Below, in pieces: positions 10,805 through 22,709 of a DNA stretch of 64,000 nt. How positions within the stretch are numbered: position 1 is the first letter of the stretch; each line of letters begins with the position of its first letter. A program made the translations under genes and the position numbers. Source of the DNA: Astragalus membranaceus (Eukaryota > Streptophyta > Magnoliopsida > Fabales > Fabaceae); NCBI GenBank assembly GCA_039519185.1, contig CM076847.1:86338360-86402359 (forward strand), in the 5' to 3' direction. A model generated the notes under the pieces. It had not been told where the DNA came from. It saw only the letters and a list, made by a program, of their open reading frames with translations, and did not search any database.

Positions 10805-12946
10805 AACTGATGTGCCTTTTTTGTTTTATTAATCTTTTTTTTTTGACAAGATAATCTTTTTAATTGTTATTATTATTAATTATTAGTTATTAACGAGCAA
10901 ACATGGAACGGGCCTAGGTTTTGGGCTCATGACTTCCCTCCCCTAGTATGCTATAACTCGAGGTCGTCACCCCATATATTTCATTATTAATTCGGATACC
11001 AAATCTGTTTCTCGGACACCAAGTCCTTTACTTGCTACAAGATTGTGTTTTCTCTCTCGATACAAAACTACGCGGTTTGTCTCTAACACCCTAACCTTGT
11101 AACGTTCGTTTTACATCATGAAAATAAGTAATTCGAGACACATAATCATACAATTATCAATGGGGAGGGTTAAGGAATGGATTGGGAGAGGTTTGAAATA
11201 TTTTTGTTTTAAAAAATAATCTGGGAATCGATTCACAAAATAGGAAAAGATTTACAATCTGTGAATAGATTCACAGTCCTGGGAATCAATTCACAGAATG
11301 GGAACAAATTCACAGTCCTGGGAATCGATTCACAACTTTACAGTTTGCAACAAAACTCAGTTTTTCGTATAATTTCGCAATTCCGACGGTTCCAATCCTC
11401 GTTCCGCTCAATTCCTAAGTTAACCACATACAACAACAGCACCAATATCCAGTAAAACAAGTACTTTGAAACGATTTATCATGCAATTGAAACACATTAG
11501 GAACAAACAACATGCAATTCAACAAATCAAAGGTTCACACTTGTTTTACCAAAAATTCAGAATTTCCAAATCAAACATAACTTCAATTTCAGTTCAATTT
11601 CATAACACTAGTGGAAAATTGGGATTCAAAGTCGGACCTTTCGGACATTCACCCGACTTCTATCAAAGCGACTTAGAAAGTATGTTTTTTTAAAGTCGGA
11701 TTAAGGTCCGACTTAAAAAGTACGTTTTAAAGTCGGATTATTAGTGCGTCCGACTTTAATTATGGCCTGTGGAAAACCTTTAACGTCGGGTTTTGTCTGA
11801 ACTCCGACTTTAATTATGGTCTGTGGAAAACCTTTTAAAGTCGTACGTTAGTTGCTTACACATTTAAAGTCGGACGTAAGCGTTGCCCGACTTAAAAGGG
11901 TGAACGCCAGAATTTTTTTGGGAGTCCGACTTAAAATCACCAATTCTTTTCTTGTTTTTGCACTAGTGTAACCACAACACTCAAAACACTAAAATGCGAA
12001 GAACTCGCCTCAAATTGTTGAATATCAACACAAATGCAAACAAGAATCGAAACTTGAACTTGAGTTAACTCCAAAGAACACCACAAGCTTCCCCAAAAGC
12101 CCCAAACTGAAATCCCAGCTCCAAACCCTCTCCCTAAGCTTTTAAAATCGAAATGTGGGTAGAGGATTGCTAATAACAAGCTTCTAGTTGCACATGCAAG
12201 TCCAATTTCAGCTCTTAAAGCTCCATCCATCAACATGCCTGGTCGAAATGAAGGAAGAGAAGGAGGGAGCTCTAAACTCAGTTTTGAAGCTTAAGAGAAA
12301 ATGAAGTTTCTGAACTAAGGGTTGTAATGAGAAGGATTATAAAGGAACTTTTCAATGGGGAAGAGAAATGTGAGAGAAATGCGAAGAAGGGTTTCATTTT
12401 TCCTTGTCAATCTTTGCTCTCCTCTCCCTCTTCTTCGCACTCTCTCTCTCTTTTCTTTCTTTTGTTTATTGAAGGTGATATATAATGGACTTAATGGGAA
12501 ATGTGTGGAGGTGGGGTTTTGATCGGCTGGTGATAGTGTTTTTAAATGGGGTTTCCTTCCCTTTTTCTTCATTCCATACAACTCTCTCTCTTTTTCTCAC
12601 TTTGAGGAAAATGGGTGTTTGTGAAAGTGTGGAGAAATGAATGTGTGATGTTGGGTTTAGTGTTTCAGCTGAGTTATACTCAGTGGGAGTGGGACACTAG
12701 AAGAGGAAATTCATGTATTGCCCTTACGATATGCGCACCCCACTAATCCTCTTATACACTACGCAATTTTATATACCCAAACTATCACACAAACATATAA
12801 TTATTCCATTTAGCCATGTATTCAAGAAAATTTAATTTATCAACCATGGACTCAAACAAAACAATCAATCACTCAATTAGAAAAAATTAATTAATATAAA
12901 TCACTAATCATAACAACTAGAACAAGCACTTTGGGGAGATGTTACA
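10805..12946. mobile_element. Diverged solo LTR related to the chromovirus LTRs at 26467 and 33112
   Basis: The segment ends GATGTTACA like those LTRs and contains, in the same order, a GCCTAG...CATGACT...CCTAGTAT...GTCGTCACC block (10909-10970), a GGATTGGGAGAGG block (11177-11190) and a central cluster of short repeats (CTGGGAATCGATTCACA, four partial copies at 11220-11335). The Tekay-type LTRs carry a different repeat (GCACGGATCGTGCCCCTGGG) at the equivalent place. The left end is not clear. It lies inside the Mutator-like element and is interrupted by a CACTA MITE. No internal retroelement sequence accompanies it. Confidence 0.6.
11606..11968. mobile_element. CACTA-type MITE with 3-bp target-site duplication
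   Basis: The ends are CACTAGTGGAAAA at the left and, in reverse complement, CACTAGTGCAAAAA at the right, flanked by TAA on both sides (11603-11605 and 11969-11971). The interior is a set of subterminal repeats in both orientations around the core AAAGTCGGAC, the usual binding-site architecture of CACTA elements. At 363 bp it is non-autonomous. It belongs to a different family from the two large CACTA elements in the window. Confidence 0.8.
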
Positions 12947-13378
12947 AAATGCCAACTCAGATTTCTGTCAGCCCAGTCAGCATCATTTAACGTCAGGGAC
13001 TAATAGTGAAAACGAAAAAAAATTGGGGTTATTTCGATAATGTAGGGACTAAACTTAGAATGACCCAATTTTGTAGGGACCAAAAACATATTTTACCCAA
13101 AATTGAATCATCTTATTTAATCCAATTCACATTTATTCATATCGGATTGGGTCAACTTTTTTTTAAACAAAACTATTAATCCATTTTTTACTTCTTGTGG
13201 GCGATATAAGTTTTTTTCTGAAAGGCAAACATAAAGATATATATTAAAAGCCGAGCACAAGGAGAACTTAACCCATATCTACGGAGGAGAAAAAGAAGAT
13301 CCACATAGTCAAAAACTGAAAACTGAAACTACAACTACATCTAGATATATAAGTAATCAATAAGATCAACAAACCACT

Positions 13379-13864
13379 CAGGACGAATCTACTTGAACCT
13401 AATTGGGGGCACTTGACCCCTCTACCTTAATAAATTTCTAACTAATAATATGATGTTGTGCTATTTTGCCTCCAGTCCAAAATTATAAGATATCCCCACA
13501 TAGGAGTAATGTATAAGACAAACTACAAATTATATAAACTATTGTTATATATATAATAAAATACTTTAAAGAAATGTTGGAAAAGTGATTGTGAGAGTGT
13601 TATCTCGTGAACAAAAACTGAAAAAGGTTGTGAAAGGAACAGCGAGGCCATGTGTGGCAAATGAAATGACATTTAAAAACCAATTTTTACGAAGGCTGAC
13701 GCACAACGGTATCACCACACACAATATTTCAAAGAAAAATTAACCATTTCTATTTCAACCCTTCTTTATTAATTTTATTGCTTATGCATTCATATGATTT
13801 TTGTAAAAATAATTATAATAAACAATTTTGCCCCCACTAGTTGAACTTTCTGAATCCGTCCCTG
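13379..13864. mobile_element. hAT-type MITE with 8-bp target-site duplication
   Basis: Imperfect terminal inverted repeats of about 40 bp (CAGGACGAATCTACTTGAA at the left; CAGGGACGGATTCAGAAAG in reverse complement at the right, then GGGGGCA in both) are flanked by the perfect 8-bp duplication AAACCACT (13371-13378 and 13865-13872), the hAT signature. The 486-bp body is non-coding. Confidence 0.8.
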
Positions 13865-13872
13865 AAACCACT

Positions 13873-15290
13873 CATAAAATAAATAGGAGGAAGAGTTCCC
13901 CGTATCCCTAAAACCAACGCCAAGATAGAGAGATTGGATCCTATCGAAAGATCTTTCAAAATCAGGTACATCTAAAAAAAATACAGATGCTCCTTTTTTT
14001 AAGAGAAAATACAGATGTTCCTTAGGTGATATAATCTTAATGTATATATTTACTTTGTACATGTTCAATTGTCGTCTACTATCTTAATGTAGAAAAAAAA
14101 ATCTCATGGCCTTTTCGGATTGCGATATGCTATTTATTTAAATAATTATATACAGTAAAATTATATCATTTATTCACTGCTTCACCAATTATTCAGATAC
14201 AATATTTACTTTTAAAAAATAAATAAATAAATACAATATTCACTTTGTTTAGGCGCTATTTGATAAAAAGTAGCGGATAACGGATAGCTGATGAGCTAGT
14301 GGATAACAGATAACTGATAAGCTAGTGGATAACAGATAAGTTAGCTAATAGCTAGGAAATGACGTGTTTAGTAAAACTAGCGATTAAACTAACTGATAAA
14401 TATAAATGGCATATTTAATTCATGAATAAATTTAGGTTTAATTACTCTGTCGGTCCTTGATCTAATCATTTTGTTACATTACAGTTAATCAACAGTTAGT
14501 CAATGCTAACGTGACATTTACAACTTGTAAATAAGTCCTAAGCTAAATAAAAATTTGTAAAAAGGTCTCTAAACTAATTTAACCATAAAAAAGTGGTGAG
14601 AAAAATAATCAAAAACAATTTGATATTCCAAGTCACTACTAAACAGAAATATGACCGTCAAACATTTATATACTATTTTATTATCAAGATATTTAAAATA
14701 ATAATTTTTGTTTGAAAATCTTAAAACAAAAATACAATGAAAACAAAGTGATATGTTTATAAACAAAAGTAAAGTAACAAACGAGTATTATTCAAATGTA
14801 ATTAATCCATTAGAATATTTTGTTATTATTCTCTCTAATTATTAAGATAGTAAAGTTTAAATTATACTATAAAATAATAAATAAAGATAATTCCCTATAG
14901 AGTTTTAAAAAAATTAATCTTTTTTCGTTTGATTATTTGAAAAATTATAATTATAGTTTATTAAAGGATACTTAATTCTTCAAAATAATTGATGTTAAAT
15001 GTGTCCTAGGCCCTAATAAAATGTTGTCATGTTCTATTAAAGTGCTGAGTTGGCCATGTGTCAAGACTAGTGATGTTCAATATAAAAGATGCTATTTTAA
15101 TGGATCATTTTGGTCCCTCATTAAAGATTTTTATTTAAAAAAATATATGTTTATAAATCTAATTATAATTTTTCAATTAATCAAATAAAAAATATTGTAT
15201 GCATCTTTTTTCTACTAAAAAAAGTGCTCAACAAATATCTTATATACCTAATTATGCAAAAAAAAATAGAATATGAAAAATATCATTCAT
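13873..15290. other. AT-rich intergenic DNA with a short tandem repeat
   Basis: At about 14268-14345 a unit like GATAACAGATAACTGATAAGCTAGTG is repeated imperfectly about three times. No coding frame resembles a protein. Positions 15000-15120 contain GTTGGCCATGTGTCAAGAC and TTTTGGTCCCTCATT, wording typical of Mutator-type TIR families, but I could not pair it. Confidence 0.4.
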
Positions 15291-15297
15291 AAAACAT

Positions 15298-16180
15298 CTA
15301 TAACATTTTCAGGGCCTGGTCTTCCTCTTTCTGCCCTCGTATCCTTTGTTCGTGAACGAGCAAGCTACTTTGATGCTCATCCATGGACAAAGTCGTGACA
15401 TTCTTTGATTCCTCTATAGAGTACACCACATAGTTGAATTCGGGCGTCATCGACCTAAGGATCTTCTTTACCATGCACGAGCGTTTCTTAAACATTTTCG
15501 CCATGAATCTTCATTATTATTTTTTTTGCTATTTCGAGCGTTCTTGAGAAGTAATCATTAACGGACTCACCTTCTTTCATCGCTAAGATCTCAAATTCTC
15601 TGCGTAGGACTTGCAATTGTGCTCGTTTGACCTTCGTGGATCCTTCAAATTTCTGCCTTGAATCCCAGATATTCTATGAAGTATCCCTCTTTAGTATCGT
15701 CTCTCAGACATTTCTTTCAATCGATTGAAACAAATAGTTCTTGGCTTTCAAATCTTTAAGCTTCCCTTCCTCGAAAATCTTGATCTCTTTCGTCATTGTT
15801 TTTTTTTCAAAAGCAAAAGATCGTATGTATATATATCACAAAATATGACACTAGGGGTGTCCTAACCCAATACAAGGTGCTAAGGGGCACAAGAACTAAT
15901 TCCGAGTAATACACGATATCGGGGCAACATGCCACTCATAATAAAGACAATGTGATCCCTTCGACCTAGCAAGGAACCACCTCCAAGAAAGGGACTTTAC
16001 CCTACATACAATAGACTCTCTATCGAGGGTTTTAGCGGAGAATATACATCCATTGCGCATCTCCCGATGTCATTGTTGTCGCACCTAGCGTAGGGATTCC
16101 ATTCTCTACAATGCTCCAATATTCCTTCCATAAGCATGGACTAATGGTCGCAATGACCATCAAATTTGGCAACTTTTGGT
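15298..16180 (-). pseudogene. Copia-type gag pseudogene interrupted by a LINE 3' end
   Basis: On the minus strand the pieces KFDGHCDH, then SMLMEGILEH (about 16145-16090), and after an interruption LKDLKAKNYLFQSIER, VKRAQLQVLRREFEIL, ESVNDYF and EILRSMTPEFNYVVYSIEES-like segments down to SSLLVHEQR (about 15770-15320) match the UBN2-type gag of plant Copia retrotransposons. In a live element this protein forms the cytoplasmic virus-like particle. Here several stops and frameshifts (for example within the NV*ET and ENV*E regions) and the inserted LINE segment make it dead. No reverse transcriptase follows; the sequence simply ends near 15298. Confidence 0.75.
15798..16110 (-). mobile_element. 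LINE 3'-end fragment inserted in the Copia gag relic
   Basis: Reading minus, a segment ending in GGGTTAGGACACCCCTAGTG and an A-rich tail (the T-run at 15799-15807 on plus) separates the two halves of the gag relic. Its wording (CCTTGTATTGGGTT and a terminal poly-A) resembles the 3' end of the LINE at 51160-52195. The 5' boundary is approximate. Confidence 0.4.
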
Positions 16181-16269
16181 TGAACGAGAAATGCTTGTTG
16201 TCTGTTGTTGAAGCTTCGGTTCTTTCCTTCCTTCTTACTTTTTTGTGTTTTTAGAAAATTAAAATTTCT

Positions 16270-16560
16270 TTCTAGGCCCCGGTAGGAGCTCTGGTACCAC
16301 TTGTTAGGTGCAAACTGATACACCAAAACTCATTTTGTTATTGCCTTTCAGTGGTTATATATACAATCACTAATAGCATGGTTAGGCAGTAACTAACAAG
16401 CCAATTAACTGCCTAAACTATTAACTGCTAACCGACTAATTGCTAACTCTTGTGTAGTTTATTACAACAGATTATTACAATAGGTAAACTATCAACTTTT
16501 TGATCAGACAAACTGATACACCAAAACTCATTTTGTTATTGCCTTTCAGTGGTTATATTC
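16270..16560 (-). repeat. Copia LTR end and primer-binding site relic, with a 49-bp direct repeat
   Basis: Minus strand: GGTGTATCAGTTTGCACCTAACAAG then TGGTACCAGAGCTCC, the latter close to the TGGTATCAGAGC primer-binding site used by Copia elements, placed just before the gag relic as expected. The sequence AAACTGATACACC...GTGGTTATA occurs twice (about 16313-16361 and 16508-16556). Confidence 0.5.
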
Positions 16561-16673
16561 AATTAAACTTGCCTAACAATTTTTCTATTTAAAAAAAACG
16601 AGGAATTTTAAAAATAGTTAATTAAATTATATAAGTTAAAATTTTCTAATAACCTATATTATTTTTTTAGTAT

Positions 16674-17015
16674 TGTTATGGATTGGGCCACTACAACATT
16701 GTGCACTAAGGCCCAATACCAAAGGCAAACCTGCCAATCAATGGTGAGGGTCAAATACCTACATCCGATGGTTCCCGTTGATTCCCAAAACCTATAAATA
16801 AGCATTCAATGCTAGCGTTAAACGTACACACTTTCCAATTCTCTCACTTGCAATTGACCCACTTACTGACTTGAGCGTCGGAGTGTTATTGCAGGTACCA
16901 CCTCACCTCGGGTCGGAGCTCAAACTCGGATTGACCAAGAACACAGCTACCAACTATCTCGGACCAGACTTGGTATCTAAGATCGGATACCAGTTCAGAG
17001 ATACGGTACAGAACA
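16674..17015 (+). repeat. 5' LTR of E1
   Basis: This 342-bp LTR begins TGTTATGG and ends CAGAACA. It contains CCTATAAATAAGC (about 16790-16803), a plausible TATA box for the genomic transcript. The 3' LTR is split by a CACTA insertion (36703-36994 plus 41847-41898). Confidence 0.9.
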
Positions 17016-17033
17016 TTGGCGACCACAGCAGGA
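17016..17033 (+). other. E1 primer-binding site
   Basis: TTGGCGACCACAGCAGGA directly follows the 5' LTR. Its TTGGCG start and position fit a minus-strand primer-binding site; which tRNA pairs with it cannot be decided by eye. Confidence 0.6.
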
Positions 17034-17073
17034 GCTCTTATACTCTAGTCCCTCCCCCATCTCCTTGGTCAGC

Positions 17074-19749
17074 GATGGCTTCGGTGTTACGTCAGAGGAA
17101 CGTCTCAAGTGTTATAGTAAGACCCGATCAACAGCAGGAAACACCCGAAGGTGTAGCAGTCACTCTGCCCCGTAGCTCGGCCCACGGCCACAACTCGTCC
17201 AGAGCAATGGTTCCCATAAGCTCCGCCAAGAACCAACTTCCACCTCCTCCCCGACTATCCAGGTGCCGGTTGATGCTGTTCAACAGCTCGTCCAGTTGCT
17301 GATAAAACAAGCCGAGGCTGACCAGCAGAGGAGTCAGCGCTACTCCCAGCTGGAAGCTGAAATTGCCGAGATCCGAGCTCACGACATCCCGGATCGGTCC
17401 TCTCCTCAAAACCATTCTCCCAGCAGAAGAATGTCTAGTCAAAGGCGTCCCCGATCTCCAACATGGAGGAGGCACCACCACCGTTCACCACCTCGTCGGA
17501 AAGGAATACGAGGATCTGGAACTCCCCCAAGCGAGACACCGGACGACAGTTATTATCTTGAGGATTCTCCTCACTAGAGCTCGTCCTTGGCATCCTCTTC
17601 TCCGAGGCGACGTTCTATAAGCCGGGAAAGATCCCCGAGGCATGAACGTCGGCGCCCTCACTCTCGAAGGTCCCCTGTTAGGCGCCCTAACCAGCGAGCT
17701 CCTCCGAGGGAGAGATCGACATCACGGAAAGGACCCTTCACGACAAACATCGACTACTTTCCGGTGCCAAAGCACCTTAAGAAACCCCCTGAAGGTTTAA
17801 AGATGCATGATGGGACTGGTGATCCTGATCGCCATCTCGATTACTTCGATACAATGATGCAATATCGGAACGTCCCAGAGGAAATCAAATGTCGAATTTT
17901 TCCCCTCACTCTTGAGAAGTTGGCTTTGGACTGGTTCAGAGCCCTCAAGCCGAACTTAATATCCTCTTGGGACCAGCTAGCCAAGTTTTTTTCTGCCCAT
18001 TTCGCTCACTCCAAAATGAAGCCGAAATCTCGGAAAGTTTTGCAAGCAATTCGGCAGGGGGAGAACGAGTCTCTCCGGGACTATATTGAGAGGTTCAATA
18101 AGGAAGCCGCACAAGTCCGGAACCTCGATGACTCTTTTCGACTTTTCTTCATGGAAGCCGGTCTTCGAGAAGAAAGTCTTTTCCAAATCGATGTCGGAGT
18201 AAATCAAACCGAGTCGCTTGCCGAGTTCCTCCAGCGATCTCAAAAGTACATCGACCACGAAGAAGGAGCGGTTGCAAGAATGTCAGACGCCGACCCTGGA
18301 ATGATCAAGCCTCGGAATGAGAAGGAGGCCCGGAACGATAGTAAACCCAGGTCTCGCAACCGTCACCAGCATTATTCCGATCTTAACGAAACAAGAGCTA
18401 GAATTTTAGCAGAATGCATGAATGCGGAATTTAAGGAAGTTAAATTCCCTGATCCACTCCCGCACAGACCAGGGCAGCGATCTAATAAGTACTGTCGGTA
18501 TCACCAAAGTAAAGGACATGACACCAATCGCTGCAATGCTCTGAAAGACGACATTGAGGATCTGATTAAGAAAGGGAAATTGAGTCAGTATGTGGCCAAA
18601 GCACCTCGGCAGGAGGTAGAGGTTAAAGAAGAGAAGGATGACCCTAAAAAGAAGGGGAAGGCTCGTCAAGAAAGAGAGGAAAGCTCGAAAGACGAGCGCG
18701 ATTTCTGGAAGTCTAAAGGTCGGCCGGTAATGATGGTCATCTTTGGTGGATACCCCGTCAAAGCTTCAGGCAAGACTATGAAAAGAAAGTGGAAGGAGAT
18801 TATGAGTGCTGCTTCCACCTCGGTGGTAACCTTGACCCCAGACCGACCTCTTTTGGCATTCGGCGATCAAGACTTGCTAGATGGCAAACCCAACAAGCAT
18901 GTACCTCTTTTGATCAGGGCTGTCATGGCCAATCACGAGATAAGAAGAATCCTTGTCGATCAGGGAAGCTCGACAGATATCATTTTTATCGACCTTGTGA
19001 GAAAGCTGCAAATCTCTGAGGAGGACTTCACCCCTTACAGGGGATCTGACCTTTCAGGTTTCAACGGGTCCCGGACCAAACCACTCGGCTATTTGGAATT
19101 AATGGTCACCTACGGCGAAGAACCGTTGGAAAGGACAGTCAAGACCAAATTCCAAGTTTTGTCATGCCCTTCGGTCTACAAGTGTATTAACAGAAGACCG
19201 ACTCTAGGAAGGCTCGGATCTGTAACCTCAATAGTTCATCTGAAAATGAAATTCTACTCTTTGTGCAACAAAGTTATTACCCTTGATGCCGACCTAGAGT
19301 CCGCCCAGAGATGCTTCTATCTACACGTGAAAGAAGATAGGCGAGCCTCAGAGGAGGGGGTTCACCCCGAAGAAGATGAAGCCCGGAAGGACCTCAAAAA
19401 GAGAAGAAACAGTAGTACTGCCGAGGTCAATGTCACAGATCTTGATGCGAGGTACGACCCAGACAGCTCCGAAGAGGAGAGTGATGACGATCTCACCCGA
19501 GAGCTGAAGAAGAAAATCAGGCGACCTCAACGTGATGGGGAATTCGTGCAAGTCCAGTTGGGAGACGACCCAACCCAAGCTGTCAAGATCGTATCTGACC
19601 TCTCTGAGGAAGTTAAAGCAAAGCTCGCTTTATGCCTGAAGTCTCATGCCGACCTCTTCGCCTGGTCGGCGAAAGACATGCCCGGGATTCCCCCGGAAGT
19701 CGCCTGTCACCAGCTAGCTGTTACCCCCGGGGCTAAGTGGGTTGCCTAG
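17074..19749 (+). pseudogene. E1 gag-protease, inactivated
   Basis: The frame starts at ATG 17074, shifts near 17260, meets an in-frame TAG at 17575-17577 and then runs to TAG 19747-19749. An arginine/serine-rich N-terminal part is followed by a retrotransposon gag (capsid) domain (DYFDTMMQYRNVPEE, LALDWFRAL, FAHSKMKPKSRKVL, ESLRDYIERFNKEAA), a CHHC-like nucleic-acid-binding segment (YCRYHQSKGHDTNRC) and an aspartic protease region (RRILVDQGSSTDIIF, with Asp in a D-x-GSS context). In a live element these form the particle and process the polyprotein. The in-frame stops look like CAG-to-TAG changes. The plus-strand ORF at 17587 is the largest surviving piece. Confidence 0.85.
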
Positions 19750-22709
19750 CGCAAGAGAGCTCAAAGCAAGGAAAAAGCAACTACCACAGCTAAGGTCGTT
19801 GATGATTTAATTAAAGCCGATTTTGTAAATGAAGTCAAGTATACAACTTGGCTTTCCAACCCAGTACTTGTCAAGAAAAGTAATGAAAAATGGCGAATCT
19901 GTGTTGATTATACCGATCTTAATAAGGCCTGTCCAAAGGACGCCTGTCCAAATGGGGAATTCGTTTACTATCTTTTATGGATGCCTATTCCAGATATAAC
20001 CAAATTCCGATGTTCCCTCCCGACGAGGAAAAACAGCCTTCATGACTGACCGCGGTAATTTCTGTTACCGGGTTATGCCATTTGGCTTAAAAAATGCGGG
20101 AGCTACCTATCAAAGAATGATGAACAGGGTTTTTCGAAAGCAGATCGGGCGTAATGTAGAAGTCTACCTCGACGACATGATCGTGAAAAGCGAAGGTGAG
20201 AGCCTCCACATAGCCGACCTTGAAAAGATCTTCACAGAAATCCGAAAAACAATGTGAGGCTAAATCCGGAAAAATGCACTTTCGGAGTCCGAGCTAGGAA
20301 ATTCCTTGGTTTCTACCTCACGGAAAGGGGCATTGAAGCCAACCCGGACAAATGTCGGGATGTGACAGAGATGCGCACCCCATCTACCAAGAAAGAGCTT
20401 CAAAAGCTTAACGGGATGATTGCTGCGCTATCTCGTTTCATTTCCAATGTTGCGTTCAAATCGCTCCCGTTGTTTAAGCTGCTTAAGAAGGAAGCAAAGT
20501 TTGAATGGACCCCGGAGCGGGACGAGGCCCTCTCCCAGCTTAAAAAGGCTTTGACCGAGCCACCAATCCTGACTCGGCCAAACCCGGGGGAAACCTTATA
20601 CCTGTACTTAGCCATCTCGGAAGAAGCCATTGGCGCCCTTCTCATTTGGGAAACAGAGACTGGTCAGAGTCCAGTATACTTTGTGAGCAAAGCTTTACAG
20701 AGATTAGAAGTTAGATACCAGAAAATAGAAAAGATCGCCTTTGCTCTACTCATCTCGGCATGCCGCCTCCGGCCTTCCTTCGTCGCTCATCAGGTCGTGG
20801 TACGGACGAATCACCGATCCGACAGATCTTACACCGACCTGACTTAGCAGGACGAATGATTAAATGGGCAGTAGAACTCTCTGAGTTCGGCATCAAATAT
20901 GAGACCAGGCCGGCCATGAAAGCTCAGATACTTGCCGATTTTGTCGCCGAAATGACACCATCCGACCCTGAAGGCGAATTTTGGACGCTCCATGTAGATG
21001 GATCCTCAAATCCAAAGGGGAGCGGTGCAGGGCTAATACTTGAAAGCCCGACGGGCGTCGTAATCGAAGTATCCCTCACTTTTGGTTTCCCAACTTCAAA
21101 CAACCAGGCAGAATACGAGACATGCATAGTAAGACTCCGACTTGCCATAGACCTCCGAATTACTCAGCTCTCTTTAAACACGGACTCGTTGTTGGTAGTC
21201 TCACAAATCGGAAAGCAATACGAAGCCAAAGATCCGACCTTGCAGAAGTATTTAACCCGAGTGCAGGAATTGCTTTCCTATTTCGTGTTTGCAGAGTTTA
21301 AGCACGTTCCCAGAACGGAAAACATCAGAGCGGACGTTCTTTCCAAGCTCGCCAGCACCAAAGTTCCGGGAAATCACCGATCAATAATCCAGGAAACGCT
21401 AAGCAAACCCAGCGTTCTCCCCAACCCGGAGCCCGCTTTTTTCGTCAATGTAGTTGAGGAAAGCAAATGTTGGATCTCACCAATAATGAAGTATATCAAG
21501 TCGGGAGACGAGCCTTCGGACTCCCGCGAAGCCAAGTTAATCAGGAGGAAGGCCTCGTCTTTCTCCATAATCGACGGAACACTCTACAGAAGAAGCCTCT
21601 ACGCGCCATTATTAAAATGCGTTGAAGGAGAGGGAGCAGATTATGTCTTGGCCGAGATCCGCGAGGAGATCTGCGGACAACACCTTGGAGGTCGGTCTCT
21701 AGCTCGGAAAGCCTTAAGGGCAGGATATTTCTGGCCAACCATGGAAACCGATGCAAGAAACTATGTCAAAAAATGCAAGAAGTGTCAAGTCCATGCCAAG
21801 GTTCATGTAGCACCTCCTGCCGATCTCACTAGTCTCACCTCGCCACGGCATTTCGCGTGGTGGGGGATAGATCTCTTAGGGCCATTCCCAACTGCCCCCG
21901 GTCAGGTCAAATACCTAATAGTGGCTGTAGACTACTCCACAAAATGGATTGAAGCTGAGCCTCTAGCCATTATCAACACAAGGAACTGCATCAAGTTCTT
22001 CAAAAAGAATATTATGACCAGATTCGGGATCCCCGAGGTAATAATCACTGATAACGGAACCCAGTTCACTGACAAGGACTTCAGGAAAATCTTGTCTGAT
22101 CTTCAGATTAAACACCGGTTCACCTCGGTAGAGCACCCCCAAACTAACGGACGGGCAGAGGCCGCTAACAAGGTATTCCTCAATGGATTGAGAAAGTGGC
22201 TTGATGAAGCCAAGAGAAAATGGGTTGAGGAACTACCTTATGTGTTGTGGGCCTACAGAACCACCCTGCAGAGTTCAACGAGGGAGACCCCTTTCCGACT
22301 CTCATATGGGAGCGAGGCGGTAATTCCTGTTGAAATCGGAGAGCTTAGTTGGAGGACTCTTCACCCAAAATCGCCTGAAGAAAATGACCAGGCTCTAAAG
22401 GAGAACCTCGACCTCGTCGACGAGGTTCGAGGGCGAGCCTCTCTCAAAGAAGCACTGATCAAATAGAGGATAGCAACCCGGTACAACGCGAAATTTGTCC
22501 CGAGAGATTTCGAAGTCGGCACCTTGGTGTTCCGAAGGGCCGACGTCCGCTTAAGGAATGCCACTCAAGGGAAGCTCGCTCCGAACTGGGAAGGACCCTA
22601 CCGGGTCGTCTCTAAAACTTGTAACGGCGCATTCCAGTTGGAAACTTTAGAAGGAAAAGCAATCCCAAGAACTTGGAATGCTGCCAAGTTGAAGCAGTAT
22701 TACAGTTAA
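19750..22709 (+). pseudogene. E1 pol: reverse transcriptase, RNase H, second RNase H, integrase (inactivated)
   Basis: The frame continues past TAG 19747 with the start of the reverse transcriptase (WLSNPVLVKKSNEKWRICVDY), then has a small deletion and shifts near 19965-20040. MTDRGNFCYRVMPFGLKNA and the catalytic YLDDMIVKS (about 20170-20195) follow, a shift at about 20250, the connection and first RNase H (to about 20800), another shift, then a second, archaeal-type RNase H (LHVDGSSNPKGSGAGLIL to AEFKHVPRTENIRADVLSKLA, about 20985-21350). Integrase follows with the zinc-binding H/C module (CKKCQVHAK) and core (WWGIDLLGPFP, TDNGTQFTDKDF, HPQTNGRAEAANK). An in-frame TAG at 22464-22466 precedes the C-terminal part ending at TAA 22707. 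The dual RNase H is diagnostic of the Tat clade. Confidence 0.88.

Larger units (their letters stand above)
10626..13098. mobile_element. Mutator-like element with long TIRs, hosting nested insertions
   Basis: The long terminal inverted repeats (about 10626-10804 and 12947-13098, roughly 150-180 bp) begin GGGTAAAATATGTTTTT and match over most of their length. The element is bounded by the perfect 9-bp duplication AAAATTGAA (10617-10625 and 13099-13107), as expected for Mutator-like transposition. There is no transposase. The original element was little more than two TIRs meeting near GGCATTTT; nearly all of the interior is a later LTR insertion (10805-12946). Confidence 0.8.

Noticed and set aside
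12315..12581. Small minus-strand frame inside the Mutator-like element
   Set aside because: Lies in the solo LTR, is lysine/arginine-rich by composition only and resembles no transposase.
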